This document shows positions 1 through 8,507 of a DNA stretch of 64,000 nt, piece by piece. The DNA comes from Xanthomonas prunicola (GTDB lineage: Bacteria > Pseudomonadota > Gammaproteobacteria > Xanthomonadales > Xanthomonadaceae). The DNA is taken from the NCBI RefSeq assembly GCF_002846205.1, contig NZ_PHKV01000008.1, positions 1 through 64,000 on the forward strand, given 5' to 3'. The notes beneath the pieces were generated by a model. That model saw only the letters and a list, made by a program, of their open reading frames with translations, had not been told where the DNA came from and ran no database searches. Each line of letters starts with the position of its first letter. The first letter of the stretch is position 1. A program made the translations under genes and the position numbers.

Positions 1-1
1 C

Positions 2-219
2 GTGGGCACCTACAAGGTGACGGTGCAGGCCGGCGACATGCTGCGCGGCCTGGCGCAGCGCCTCTACGGCAACAGCAACCTGTGGTACGTGCTGGCAATC
101 CGCTCGATGCCAGCGAGGTAGTAGCCCGATTGCGCCACTCCACATCAGCCGAAAGCGAGCTGAACAATAGAGCCAGCCTTTCGAAATGTGACATCAGCCT
201 CGGAAAAATCTTTCATTGA
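2..219 (+). pseudogene. Broken 3' end of a LysM-domain (RHS/haemagglutinin-like) gene, truncated by the window edge
   Basis: The reading frame from base 2 codes for a LysM-like segment (VQAGDMLRGLAQRLYGNSN, then LWYVLA) and then stops at 119-121. Moving one base forward at about base 97 restores a natural continuation (NPLDASEVVARL) that runs to a stop at 217-219. This is the pattern of a single-base frameshift. LysM modules of this type (a YxVQAGDTLxxIAxxxYG core) bind peptidoglycan or chitin-like glycans and sit near the C-terminal region of large RHS/YD-repeat surface proteins in Xanthomonas. The upstream part is outside the window, so the size and exact family of the parent gene cannot be judged. 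It could also be a small stand-alone remnant. Confidence 0.55.
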
Positions 220-234
220 CATGTTTCGCATCGC

Positions 235-265
235 TTGACACACCTCCCGGGGGAGGTCGTAAAGT
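235..265 (+). promoter_or_regulatory. MerR-type promoter: TTGACA and TAAAGT separated by 19 bp with a perfect dyad in the spacer
   Basis: A consensus -35 (TTGACA, 235-240) and a -10-like TAAAGT (260-265) are 19 bp apart. The spacer contains the perfect inverted repeat ACCTCCC-GG-GGGAGGT (242-257). An overlong 19-20 bp spacer filled by a dyad is the classic layout of promoters activated by DNA distortion by MerR-family regulators. No intact merR gene follows. A short frame at about 288-335 reads M-R-x-GELA-like and could be the wreck of one. Bases 266-427 otherwise hold no gene. Transcription from here would enter the flagellar-type operon that starts at 428. Confidence 0.5.
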
Positions 266-427
266 TCACACGGTCATCACAGGGGGATGCGGCGAGCTCG
301 CTTCGGGGGATAGTGACTATCAGGATCGATAGCCACGCACGAGCGCTGCAACGACGGGTCCAAAACGTACCAAGGTTTCACCCATCGTTCTCTAGGCCGC
401 CTGGCCTGGCATGGTGGTTTGCGTCTC

Positions 428-1597
428 ATGGATGTGGCGATGTCGTCTGTCGATAAACTTCACGCCTATTGGGCACAAGATCCGGCCAATCCGGAGCTTG
501 CCTGCCAGCTGATCGATGCCCTGATCGAAACCGGTCAGTCCGCGCGCGCAGAGGCCGTAATCGCTGCGTTGCCGACCGAGACGGTGCTGCTCGCGGGCGT
601 GCAGTTCCGTGCTGCGCGGCTGGATCTGCTGGCTGGCCGCTATGCGGACGCCGAAGCACGCCTGCAGCCGCTGGCCGAACGCCATGCCGCCCCTGCTCTG
701 GACCATGACATCGCCTTTGCGCAGCTGTGTCAGCAGAATCTGGACGGCGCTGCCGCCACGTTGGAAAAGGCGCGCGCACGCCATGGCGACAGCGCGGAGT
801 TCGCTGTGCTGTCCGCACGTATCGCCCTGATGCATACCGATTACGCCGCCGCCGACGAGGCACTGGCGGCGGCATTGGCGTTTACGCCCGAGCATCCAAC
901 CGCATTGGGGTTGAGTGCGCTGTGCGCGCTGGATGCAGGCGATACAACACGTGCCGTAGAGCAGGCACATCGTTGCCTTGCGCTGTTTCCGGATCAGCAC
1001 GAAGCGCTGCTGACCGCCGGTGCGCTGGCGCTATACGCGCAAGACGGCGCAGCGGCCGGAATGCATTTCGAGCGGGCGCTGGAGCGCTTTCCGATGTCTG
1101 GGCGGGCGCTATCTGGATTGGGTCAAGCGCTCATGCTGCAGGGCGCATTGGCGCCGGCCAAGGTGTTGCTGACGCAGGCAGCGCAGGCCATGCCGGACCA
1201 CATCGGCACCTGGCATGCATTGGGTTGGCTGCATCTGCTCGATGGCGAGCGGTTGGCCGCCGATGCCTGCTACCGGCGCGCTTACGCGCTGGATCGCAAC
1301 TTCGCCGAATCGCACGGTGGCCTGGCAGTGGTGGCCTTGCTGGATGGGCAGCGCGAAGAAGGCGAGGCGCATCTGCGGCGTGCACTGAAGCTCGATCCCA
1401 ACAGCATCAGTGGTCGCTACGCACAGTCGCTGTCGCTTGCCGACCATGGCGAGCAGGCGCAATCGGAAGCTGTCTTTGCAGCCTTGATGCGCGAGGGCGC
1501 TCTCGCGGGTGCGCATGCGCTTGGCACGCACACGCCGGCGGAGATGGCGCGACGCCTGCGTGCGCGGCTGTCGTCCAACACCGCAGCAGCGCATTGA
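428..1597 (+). CDS. TPR-repeat protein, first gene of the flagellar-type operon
   Basis: This is a soluble protein of about 389 residues made almost entirely of tetratricopeptide-like helical hairpins. Recurrent patterns of the type ALxLxPxxxxA and AxxLLAGRYADAE run from about residue 10 to 380. No signal peptide or membrane segment is seen. TPR proteins act as scaffolds or chaperones, and one at the head of a type III export operon could be a chaperone, an assembly factor or a pilotin-like accessory. That role is inferred from position only. The start is uncertain: ATG 428 and ATG 440 are both possible and neither has a strong ribosome binding site, and a TTG at 419 is also in frame. Its stop overlaps the Shine-Dalgarno sequence of fliQ, so it is probably co-transcribed with the genes downstream. 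Confidence 0.75.
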   Translation: MDVAMSSVDKLHAYWAQDPANPELACQLIDALIETGQSARAEAVIAALPTETVLLAGVQFRAARLDLLAGRYADAEARLQPLAERHAAPALDHDIAFAQLCQQNLDGAAATLEKARARHGDSAEFAVLSARIALMHTDYAAADEALAAALAFTPEHPTALGLSALCALDAGDTTRAVEQAHRCLALFPDQHEALLTAGALALYAQDGAAAGMHFERALERFPMSGRALSGLGQALMLQGALAPAKVLLTQAAQAMPDHIGTWHALGWLHLLDGERLAADACYRRAYALDRNFAESHGGLAVVALLDGQREEGEAHLRRALKLDPNSISGRYAQSLSLADHGEQAQSEAVFAALMREGALAGAHALGTHTPAEMARRLRARLSSNTAAAH

Positions 1598-1607
1598 AGG
1601 CCCGCTT

Positions 1608-1871
1608 GTGGACGCCGACACCGCCATGCATCTGCTGGCAGAGACCTTGCTCGCCTCGGCCAAGATCTCGGCACCGATCCTGCTGATCACCTTGGTGGTC
1701 GGGCTGGTGATCTCGGTGCTGCAGGTCGTCACCCAGATCCAGGAAATGACGCTGACCTTCATCCCCAAGCTGATCGCAGTGGGCGCGGTGATCATGGTGC
1801 TGGGAAGCTGGATGCTGCTGACCGCCGTGGAGCTGGCCAAGCGCATGTTCGACTTTGCGGCCGGGCTCTGA
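1608..1871 (+). CDS. fliQ: Flagellar-type export gate protein FliQ
   Basis: FliQ is a small inner-membrane protein that packs with FliP and FliR into the helical export gate of flagellar type III secretion. The 87-residue product has two hydrophobic helices (about 16-40 and 52-75). Between them lies the conserved TQIQEMTLTFIPK stretch typical of FliQ and its injectisome counterparts. GTG at 1608 is chosen because it gives the usual family length and N-terminal register, and GAAGG lies seven bases upstream. A longer open frame reaching back into the TPR gene is spurious. fliQ, fliR, flhB and flhA follow each other with overlaps or gaps of a few bases, so the gate is made from one message. Confidence 0.93.
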   Translation: MDADTAMHLLAETLLASAKISAPILLITLVVGLVISVLQVVTQIQEMTLTFIPKLIAVGAVIMVLGSWMLLTAVELAKRMFDFAAGL

Positions 1872-1873
1872 CG

Positions 1874-2644
1874 ATGGAGGCACTGACCGGTCTGGCTCTG
1901 TTGTTTGGTTACGCATCGCTGCGCTACCTGCCGGTGATGGTGCTGCCCGGGCTGTCGCCGCTGGGATGGGCGCCGATGTTGGTGCGCATCACCACGATGC
2001 TGGCGTTCGCATGGTTGACGCTGCTGTCGCTGCCCGATGGCTACGCCTCTCCGACGATCGGGCAACCGATGGCGCTGCTGGTGGCCGCGCTTGGTGAGCT
2101 GATGATCGGCGGAATCTTCGGTCTGGCCTTCATGCTTCCCAATGCCGCGTTGCACACCAGCGGCTGGCTGTTGGACATGCAGGCAGGTCTGGGCGCTGGC
2201 GCCCTGCTCAACCCGGCAAGCGCCGACACGCAGGAATCGCTGCTGGGCCACGGGCTGATGCTGGCGGCCACCGTGCTGTTCTTCTCGCTGGATCTGCACG
2301 TGCTGCTGTTCAAGGGTCTGGTTGCGAGCACCACAGTGCTGCCGCTCGGACGCATGAGCCGGCCGATCGATGCGGAGGCGTTCTTCGCATTGCTTGGAGG
2401 CAGCTTTGTCGGCGCGCTGATGGTGGTGATGCCGGTGGTCCTGGGACTGTTCTTCGTCGATGTCGCGGTGGGCTATGCGTCGCGTTCGATGCCGCAGGCC
2501 AACGTGTACTTTCTGGCGCTGCCACTCAAGGTTGCCGTTGCGCTGGGGTTGCTGGCATTGACGTTGGCCTATGCGCCAGGCCTGATCGGCCGGTTGTTCG
2601 GCACTGCGTTGGATCAGGCACCGCAGATGCTGGGAGCGCCCTGA
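1874..2644 (+). CDS. fliR: Flagellar-type export gate protein FliR
   Basis: FliR is a multi-spanning gate subunit that assembles with FliP and FliQ and accepts substrates from FlhB. The 256-residue sequence has about six hydrophobic segments. The conserved central block (GELMIGGIFGLAF, then a glycine-rich LDMQAGLGAGALLNP) marks the FliR/HrcT/SpaR family. Length matches the family norm of about 255-265. It starts two bases after fliQ ends, and its last base is the first base of flhB, which points to coupled translation. Nothing looks damaged. Flagellar rather than injectisome identity rests mainly on the surrounding rod and hook genes. Confidence 0.93.
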   Translation: MEALTGLALLFGYASLRYLPVMVLPGLSPLGWAPMLVRITTMLAFAWLTLLSLPDGYASPTIGQPMALLVAALGELMIGGIFGLAFMLPNAALHTSGWLLDMQAGLGAGALLNPASADTQESLLGHGLMLAATVLFFSLDLHVLLFKGLVASTTVLPLGRMSRPIDAEAFFALLGGSFVGALMVVMPVVLGLFFVDVAVGYASRSMPQANVYFLALPLKVAVALGLLALTLAYAPGLIGRLFGTALDQAPQMLGAP

Positions 2645-3717
2645 TGGCCGACGCCGACCAGGACAAGACCGAGCAGCCGACCCAATCCCGGTTGGAAGAA
2701 GCGCGCCGCAAAGGTGAAGTCGCCAAGAGCCCGGACCTGACCGCCGTCCTGATGCTGGGGGTTTTTGTGGTGGTCACGATGTTGACCGGGCGCGACATTG
2801 CGGTGGCGCTTGCCGACGCCACGCGCAACACCATGCAACTGGCAGGAGTGCAACCACGCATCGGCGCGGATCTGGTGGCCTGGTTGATCGACACCTACAG
2901 CGGCCTGCTGCAGGCGATGACCCCACTGATCCTGGCGTTGCTGGTAGTCGCGGTGGTGGCCAATCTCTGCCAGACAGGGCCGATCTTCAGCACGCATGCG
3001 CTTGCACCAAGCCTGCAACGCTTGCATCCCATGAACGCGATCAAACGGCTGCTGTCGATGCGCGGTCTTTGGGAGCTGGGCAAGTTGATCCTCAAGCTGT
3101 CCTTGCTGGGCCTACTTGCCTATGGCGCGGTCGGCCGCGCAGCGGATTTCGTCGGCAAGATCGCGCTGTCGCCACCGGCACTGCTGATCGAGCAACTACG
3201 TTCGGGCTTCTGGACGACGTCGGTCTATGTCTTGCTGGTGCTGCTGGTGGTTGCGGTGGCGGACCTGGCATTCATGCGCAAGGACCATGGCAAGAAGATG
3301 CGCATGAGCCGGCGCGAAGTGCGCGACGATGCCAAGCGGCGCGATGGCGACCCGGAAGTGAAATCCAAGCAGCGCCGTCAGATCCGTGAGTTGCTCAAGA
3401 CGGTGCGCTCGCTGCCGCGCGTGGCCGATGCCGATGTCATCCTGACCAATCCCACCCACTATGCCGTGGCCGTGCAGTACCGCCCGCGCAGCATGCGTGC
3501 GCCGATCGTGCTGAGCAAGGGACGCGGTTTGTTGGCCGCTCGCGTGCGGCGTGCCGCGCAGCGTGCCGGCGTGCCGGTGATCCGTATGCCGGCGTTGGCG
3601 CGTTCGCTGTATCGCGACTGCGCGATCGACGCACCGGTGCCGGAAGATCTGTTCGACGCCTTGGCACCGGTCTATCGCACGCTCTACGCCAGTCGACGTG
3701 CCGGGGGCGCCGCATGA
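2644..3717 (+). CDS. flhB: Flagellar-type export switch protein FlhB
   Basis: FlhB sits beside the export gate and switches substrate class from rod/hook to late substrates after autocleavage. The 357-residue protein has four N-terminal membrane segments (about residues 30-210) and a cytoplasmic domain. The NPTH autocleavage motif is intact at residues 269-272. The N-terminus (DQDKTEQPTQSRLEEARRKG) is the family signature. Its conserved cleavage motif implies that a substrate switch still operates here, although no flagellin or filament-type substrates are coded in this cluster. It overlaps flhA by four bases. Confidence 0.95.
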   Translation: MADADQDKTEQPTQSRLEEARRKGEVAKSPDLTAVLMLGVFVVVTMLTGRDIAVALADATRNTMQLAGVQPRIGADLVAWLIDTYSGLLQAMTPLILALLVVAVVANLCQTGPIFSTHALAPSLQRLHPMNAIKRLLSMRGLWELGKLILKLSLLGLLAYGAVGRAADFVGKIALSPPALLIEQLRSGFWTTSVYVLLVLLVVAVADLAFMRKDHGKKMRMSRREVRDDAKRRDGDPEVKSKQRRQIRELLKTVRSLPRVADADVILTNPTHYAVAVQYRPRSMRAPIVLSKGRGLLAARVRRAAQRAGVPVIRMPALARSLYRDCAIDAPVPEDLFDALAPVYRTLYASRRAGGAA

Positions 3718-5777
3718 AAGGGATTCTTGCGGCCTTCCTGCAGGACAAGCGCGACCTGGCCTTGGTAGGGCTGGTCGTCGGCATCTTGATGGTGCTGTTC
3801 GTACCGGTGCCATCGGCGCTGCTGGATCTGCTGCTGATCATCAATATCAGCCTGGCGCTGCTGATACTGCTGGTGACGTTCTTCACCGAATCGCCGCTGA
3901 ACTTTTCGACCTTTCCGACCCTGTTGCTGATCGCGACGATGTTCCGGCTGGCGTTGAACGTGTCGGCAACCCGCCTGATCCTGGATGGTGCCGATGCAGG
4001 CCGGGTGATTGGTGCGATCGGTACGTTCGTGATCCGCGGCAATTACGTGGTCGGTATCGTGGTGTTCCTGATTCTGGTGGTGGTGCAGTACGTGGTAGTC
4101 ACCACCGGCGCGCAACGTGTGGCTGAAGTAGCCGCGCGTTTCACGCTGGACAGCATGCCCGGCAAGCAGATGAGTATCGATGCCGACATGAACATGGGGC
4201 TGATCGACGAGCACGAGGCACGCCGGCGGCGCAAGCAGATCGAGAAGGAAGCCAATTTCTACGGTGCGATGGACGGTGCCACCAAGTTCGTCAAGGGCGA
4301 TGCGATCGCCGGCATCGTCATCGTGTTGATCAACATCATCGGCGGTCTGGCGATCGGCATCGCGCAGATGGGGATGCCGTGGACCGAGGCGGTGCAACGT
4401 TTTACGTTGCTGACCGTCGGCGACGGCATCGTGACCCAGATTCCGTCGTTGGTGATCGCAGTGGCGACCGGCATCATCATTACCCGCGCTGCGGCGGACG
4501 CGCGCCTGGGTGCGGAGATTCCGCGCCAGATTCTATCCAATCCACGTGCGCTTGCGGTGGTTGCCGCCGCGCTGTTGCTGATGCTGACGTTGCCCGGCTT
4601 TCCCAAGCTGCCGGTGATCGCCGCGTTGATTGGGGTCGCGGTCTTGATCCGCTACAGCCTGATCAAACGCGATCCCAACGATGACGTGGGTGTGGAAGAG
4701 GCATCGCAAGGTCCGACTGCGCAGGAAGAACTGCAGCAGGCCATGCGGGTGGAACCTATCGAAATACGCATGGGTGCCGCATTGCATGAGCTGCTGCTGG
4801 GTCCGGCTGGCGACTTCGCGCTACGCATCGTGAACCTGCGCAAGCAGGTCGCCGGCGAGCTTGGATTCGTGATCCCGAAGGTGCAAAGCAGCCTGCGTGC
4901 GGAATTGGAGCGCAACCAGTACGAACTGCTGGTGGAGGGTAACCGCGTCGGCCAGGGAGAGATTCATCCGGATCGCTTGCTGGCGATCAATCCAGGCGGC
5001 TCGCGCGTCAAGTTGGAAGGGTTGGAAACACGCGATCCCGCATACGGCCTGCCTGCGCAGTGGATCAAACCGGAGGCGCGTCAGGCGGCTCGTGCGGGCG
5101 GCTACACGCTGGTCGAGCCCGACACGGTGCTGGTTACGCATCTCAACGAGTTGGTCAAGCGGCATGGCCCGGACCTGCTCAGTCGCAGCGAGACCGAACG
5201 CCTGCTGTCGCGCCTGGACGAGCATCGCGCGCCGCTGGTGGCCGAGTTGGTTCCCAATGTGCTGACGTATTCCGATGTGCAGAAGACGCTGCAGCTGTTG
5301 TTGCGCGAGCAGGTGAGCATCCGCAATCTGGAAGCCATCGTCGAAGTACTGCTCGATGCCGGGCGCAATCAGAAGCAGCCCGACGAGCTGGCCGAGCGGG
5401 TACGTGAGCGCCTGGGCGCGACCATTTGCCAGCGCTTCCAGGATGCACGCGGCGAGCTGCATGTGTTGACGCTGGAGCCGGGAATCGAACGGACGTTGAT
5501 GGGCCAGCAGCGCAGCGGCGAGGGCCGCAGCGCGTTATTCACCGACATGGCGCAACTGGATGGTTTCATTCGCCAACTCGCCAAACAGGCAGAAGCGATG
5601 ATGGGGCAGAACCGCCTGCCGGTGCTGTTGTGTCCTTCGCCGCTGCGCAGGCCGCTGCGTGCCTTGATTCAACGCTCACTGCCGCATGTTGCCGTGCTGG
5701 CGCTCAATGAGGTCCCTTCCACTGCCCCGGTCCGCTCGTTCGCGGCAGTGGGCACACCCTTGCAGGTTGCAGCATGA
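3714..5777 (+). CDS. flhA: Flagellar-type export protein FlhA
   Basis: FlhA forms the nonameric ring under the export gate, couples proton flow to export and docks chaperone-substrate complexes. The product has 687 residues, the usual size. About eight hydrophobic segments fill residues 15-310. The FHIPEP-family cytoplasmic loop (LDSMPGKQMSIDADMNMG, with ARRRRKQIEKEANFYGAMDG after it) is well kept, and a cytoplasmic domain of about 350 residues follows. Both the membrane and soluble parts look intact, so the export engine appears functional. It starts inside the end of flhB, and its stop overlaps the start of flgF. Confidence 0.95.
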   Translation: MKGILAAFLQDKRDLALVGLVVGILMVLFVPVPSALLDLLLIINISLALLILLVTFFTESPLNFSTFPTLLLIATMFRLALNVSATRLILDGADAGRVIGAIGTFVIRGNYVVGIVVFLILVVVQYVVVTTGAQRVAEVAARFTLDSMPGKQMSIDADMNMGLIDEHEARRRRKQIEKEANFYGAMDGATKFVKGDAIAGIVIVLINIIGGLAIGIAQMGMPWTEAVQRFTLLTVGDGIVTQIPSLVIAVATGIIITRAAADARLGAEIPRQILSNPRALAVVAAALLLMLTLPGFPKLPVIAALIGVAVLIRYSLIKRDPNDDVGVEEASQGPTAQEELQQAMRVEPIEIRMGAALHELLLGPAGDFALRIVNLRKQVAGELGFVIPKVQSSLRAELERNQYELLVEGNRVGQGEIHPDRLLAINPGGSRVKLEGLETRDPAYGLPAQWIKPEARQAARAGGYTLVEPDTVLVTHLNELVKRHGPDLLSRSETERLLSRLDEHRAPLVAELVPNVLTYSDVQKTLQLLLREQVSIRNLEAIVEVLLDAGRNQKQPDELAERVRERLGATICQRFQDARGELHVLTLEPGIERTLMGQQRSGEGRSALFTDMAQLDGFIRQLAKQAEAMMGQNRLPVLLCPSPLRRPLRALIQRSLPHVAVLALNEVPSTAPVRSFAAVGTPLQVAA

Positions 5778-6445
5778 GCGACACCATCCAGGCAATCAGC
5801 CGAAGTTTGAATGCGGATATCGACGCCTTGACCGCGGTCAGCCAGAACGTGGCCAACCTCAACACGCCCGGTTACCAGAGCGTACGCGCCCGTGGTGATT
5901 TTTCCGCAGCCAGCGGGACGACGGCGATGAGCGTGCAGCGCGGCGATGGCGCCTTGCGTGAAACCGGGCGCGGGCTGGATCTTGCGCTGCGCGGCAATGG
6001 CTTCTTCGTGACGCAGCAGGACGGCCAGCAGCGGTTGCTGCGCATGGGAAGTTTCGTGCGGGGCGCCGATGGCAGCCTGCAGACCCGCGAAGGAGCCGCT
6101 GTACTGACCGATGCCGGCATGCTGACCCTGCCGCAGTCCGACATCCGTGTCGACGAACAGGGCGGCATCTGGGATGGCGATGCACTGCTGGCGCATCTGC
6201 GCATCGTCGATGTGGCCGAGCCGGGCCGCCTGATTCCCAGCGACGGCGGCTACCGCTATGACGGCGTGACCGCACCATGGAACGGCACCGTGCAACAGGG
6301 CAGCGTCGAACAGTCCAACGTCGATGCGGCGGCCGAAACACTGCAGCTCATCGAACTCTCGCGCCACGCCGAATCGGTACAGCGCGTGATTTCCCTCTAC
6401 GACCGAGCGATGGATACGGGCATCAACCGTATTGGCGACAACTGA
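5774..6445 (+). CDS. flgF: Proximal rod protein FlgF-like
   Basis: FlgF is one of the axial proteins building the rod that crosses the periplasm. The 223-residue product has the N-terminal rod/hook signature (SQNVANLNTPGYQS, about residues 24-37) and the C-terminal helical segment (QSNVDAAAETLQLIELSRHAES) that packs in the tube core. It is somewhat shorter than typical FlgF (about 240-250), with a reduced middle domain. The placement just before flgG, as in other flagellar operons, supports FlgF over FlgC or FlgE. The start at 5774 overlaps the end of flhA by four bases. Confidence 0.85.
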   Translation: MSDTIQAISRSLNADIDALTAVSQNVANLNTPGYQSVRARGDFSAASGTTAMSVQRGDGALRETGRGLDLALRGNGFFVTQQDGQQRLLRMGSFVRGADGSLQTREGAAVLTDAGMLTLPQSDIRVDEQGGIWDGDALLAHLRIVDVAEPGRLIPSDGGYRYDGVTAPWNGTVQQGSVEQSNVDAAAETLQLIELSRHAESVQRVISLYDRAMDTGINRIGDN

Positions 6446-6458
6446 CAGGACGGCTTTC

Positions 6459-7226
6459 ATGATCGACGCCCTTTACATCTCATCCACCGGCCTGCGCGGT
6501 CAGCAGCAGCAGATCGACGTGATCTCCAACAACGTCGCCAACATGCAGACGCCGGGCTTCAAGCGCGGACGCGTCAACTTCGCCGAGATCGCCAATGCGC
6601 CGCTGCCCGGCCAGGGTATCGGCCAGGCCAGCAACGTGCATGGCGGTGGCATTCGTGTGAGCTCCACCTCGGTGGAGTTCGGTGCCGGCGCACTGCAGCC
6701 CACGCGCAATCCGTTGGATCTGGCCATCGATGGCGATGGTTTCTTCGAGATCGAGAATGCCAATGGCGAGCGGTTCTACACACGCTCGGGTCGCTTTCAT
6801 GTCGATGCCGAAGGCTACCTGGCCATCTCCAACGGCATGCGTCTGTCGGCAGGAATCCAGATGCCACAGGGTGCTGCGGATGTGCTGATCTCTTCGGCTG
6901 GCGAAGTGAGCGCCAAGCTGGATGGCAGCGCAGAGCGTTCGGTGCTGGGTAGCATCGATCTGGTCAGCTTCGTGTCCACCGAGGGTCTGGAGTCGCGCGG
7001 AGAGAACGTGTTTCAGGCGGCGGCCCGTTCCGGCGACGCCATTCCGTTGGCCGCAGGCAGCAATGGGGCCGGGAAGGTGCAGCAGGGCTATCTGGAAGCG
7101 GCCAACGTGGACATGATCGATGAGATGACCGGGCTGGTGCTGGCGCAACGGGCGTATCAGCTCAACGCGCGGGTGCTGCAAGCCTCCGACCAGATCCTCG
7201 AAACCATCAACAACCTGCGCCGCTGA
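6459..7226 (+). CDS. flgG: Distal rod protein FlgG
   Basis: FlgG forms the distal rod that passes through the P and L rings. The 255-residue product begins MIDALYISSTGLRGQQQQID, close to the canonical FlgG N-terminus, and has ISNNVANMQTPGFKRGR just after. The C-terminal block (GYLEAANVDMIDEMTGLVLA, then QRAYQLNARVLQASDQ) is also typical, and length fits FlgG (about 260). ATG 6459 is chosen over an upstream frame-extending start because ACAGGA precedes it and the protein then aligns end to end with the family. Of the axial proteins in this cluster it is the best conserved. Confidence 0.93.
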   Translation: MIDALYISSTGLRGQQQQIDVISNNVANMQTPGFKRGRVNFAEIANAPLPGQGIGQASNVHGGGIRVSSTSVEFGAGALQPTRNPLDLAIDGDGFFEIENANGERFYTRSGRFHVDAEGYLAISNGMRLSAGIQMPQGAADVLISSAGEVSAKLDGSAERSVLGSIDLVSFVSTEGLESRGENVFQAAARSGDAIPLAAGSNGAGKVQQGYLEAANVDMIDEMTGLVLAQRAYQLNARVLQASDQILETINNLRR

Positions 7227-7933
7227 TGACCAGGATGCTTGCCTTGTGGTTGTTGATGGCCTGTGCCAGCGCGCAGGCCAGCAACATCTCGCCCGATCGA
7301 CTGATCGCGACGGCGCGCGCCTCGCTGGAGGCGTTGTCCAGTACGTTGCCGGGCGAGGTGATTCTGACCGCGTCCGCGCTGCCGGCCTCGCAATTGGACA
7401 CGGAAACGGTTGCCACAAAGACGACGCTGCAGGCCGGACCGATCGACGGAACCTGGCCCCGCAAGCGTGTGGGCGTACCCGTCCAGATTCTGCTCGATGG
7501 CGTGCCGACACAGACCAGGATGGTCTGGTTCACCGTGCAATGGTGGCTGGAGCGGCCGACCTATGCACGTGCATTTGCCAATGGCACGCCGGGTGAGCAG
7601 GTGGTTGTCGTGACTAAGCGCATGGACGTGGCCGGTGTGCTTGCCGTCGACGCGCTGGCGGCGCCAGGCAAGGCGCCAGCGGCGGCCCGCTTGAAGCACG
7701 CGGTGCGGGCAGGCGATCTGGTGCAGACGCACGATTTCGCTGCCGCCCCTGCGATCGCGCGACGTGATCCGGTGACCCTGCGCATTCGCCGTGGTGCGGT
7801 CGAACTGCGGTTGCCGGCGATCGCGGCGGCCGATGGACAGCCCGGTGAGGCGATTGCCGTCCTGCCGCAGGGCGCACGCACGCCGGTGCAGGCACGTGTG
7901 GTCGCCAGTGGAGAGGTGTCCATTGAACACTAG
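7226..7933 (+). CDS. flgA: P-ring assembly chaperone FlgA-like
   Basis: FlgA is a periplasmic chaperone for polymerisation of FlgI into the P ring. This 235-residue protein has a clear Sec signal (about residues 1-19, ending ASAQAS) and a C-terminal SAF-type domain (VRAGDLVQTHDFAAA, then later VTLRIRRGAVELRLPA), the hallmark of FlgA. A GQPGEAI motif near residue 205 matches the conserved GxxGxxI stretch of the family. It lies directly upstream of flgH and flgI, the ring genes. The start codon shares its first base with the last base of flgG. Confidence 0.88.
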   Translation: MTRMLALWLLMACASAQASNISPDRLIATARASLEALSSTLPGEVILTASALPASQLDTETVATKTTLQAGPIDGTWPRKRVGVPVQILLDGVPTQTRMVWFTVQWWLERPTYARAFANGTPGEQVVVVTKRMDVAGVLAVDALAAPGKAPAAARLKHAVRAGDLVQTHDFAAAPAIARRDPVTLRIRRGAVELRLPAIAAADGQPGEAIAVLPQGARTPVQARVVASGEVSIEH

Positions 7934-8507
7934 AGACACGCTGATGCTCGCTGCGCTGCTGTCGGCGACGGCGAGCCAATGCGCCTTCGCGCAGGAAAGC
8001 CTCATCAATCCGAACACGTATCGCGGCATCGCTGCCGACCGACGCGCTTACCGCGTGGGCGATGTGTTGACGGTGAACGTACTGGAAGCGGCCAGGGCGC
8101 GCTCCGGTGCGGCCACCGATGCCGGTTCCGATGTTCGCCTGAGTGGCACCGCAGGCAACAATGCCTATCGCGGCAGCTTCGACGCCGGCCTGTCCGGTGC
8201 CACCAAGGGCAGCGCGGAAACGTCGCGGGTGGGTGAGTTGCGCACGCAATTGTCCGTACAGGTCAAGGATGTGCTGAGTGATGGATCGCTGGTGGTCGAA
8301 GGCGAGCAGTCGCTGTTGATCAACAAGGAAGATCAGCGCATCACGCTGAGCGGCATCGTGCGGCCGGACGACATCCTTGCCGATAACACCGTGTGGTCGC
8401 ATCGGCTCGCCAATGCGCGTGTGGAATTCAACGGCAAGGGTGTGGTTGCCGAGTCGCAACGTCAAAGCGTGGCCTACCGGCTGCTCAAGTGGCTGAGGGT
8501 GCTATGA
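7923..8507 (+). CDS. flgH: L-ring protein FlgH-like, without a recognisable lipobox
   Basis: FlgH normally is an outer-membrane lipoprotein forming the L ring around the rod. The product of about 194 residues carries the family core: YRVGDVLTVNVLEAARA, then VKDVLSDGSLVVEGEQ and a late IVRPDDILADNTVWSHRLANA. TTG 7923 is preferred because GGAGAGG lies six to eight bases upstream; ATG 7944 is the alternative. The N-terminus is a signal sequence, but the only cysteine there (TASQC) lacks a Leu-Ala-Gly-type lipobox, and cleavage by signal peptidase I after AFA or AFAQ seems more likely. The protein is also shorter than usual FlgH (about 220-235). How it would stay in the outer membrane is unclear. 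Confidence 0.85.
   Translation: MNTRDTLMLAALLSATASQCAFAQESLINPNTYRGIAADRRAYRVGDVLTVNVLEAARARSGAATDAGSDVRLSGTAGNNAYRGSFDAGLSGATKGSAETSRVGELRTQLSVQVKDVLSDGSLVVEGEQSLLINKEDQRITLSGIVRPDDILADNTVWSHRLANARVEFNGKGVVAESQRQSVAYRLLKWLRVL

Noticed and set aside
260..286. FliA-type promoter (TAAAGTTC at 260) upstream of the export operon
   Set aside because: The -35-like part is present, but eleven bases later the sequence is ACAGGGGG instead of GCCGATAA.
1109..2299. 396-codon minus-strand frame over the TPR, fliQ and fliR genes
   Set aside because: It is antisense to conserved export genes and has a Gln/His/Arg-rich composition typical of complementary-strand artefacts.
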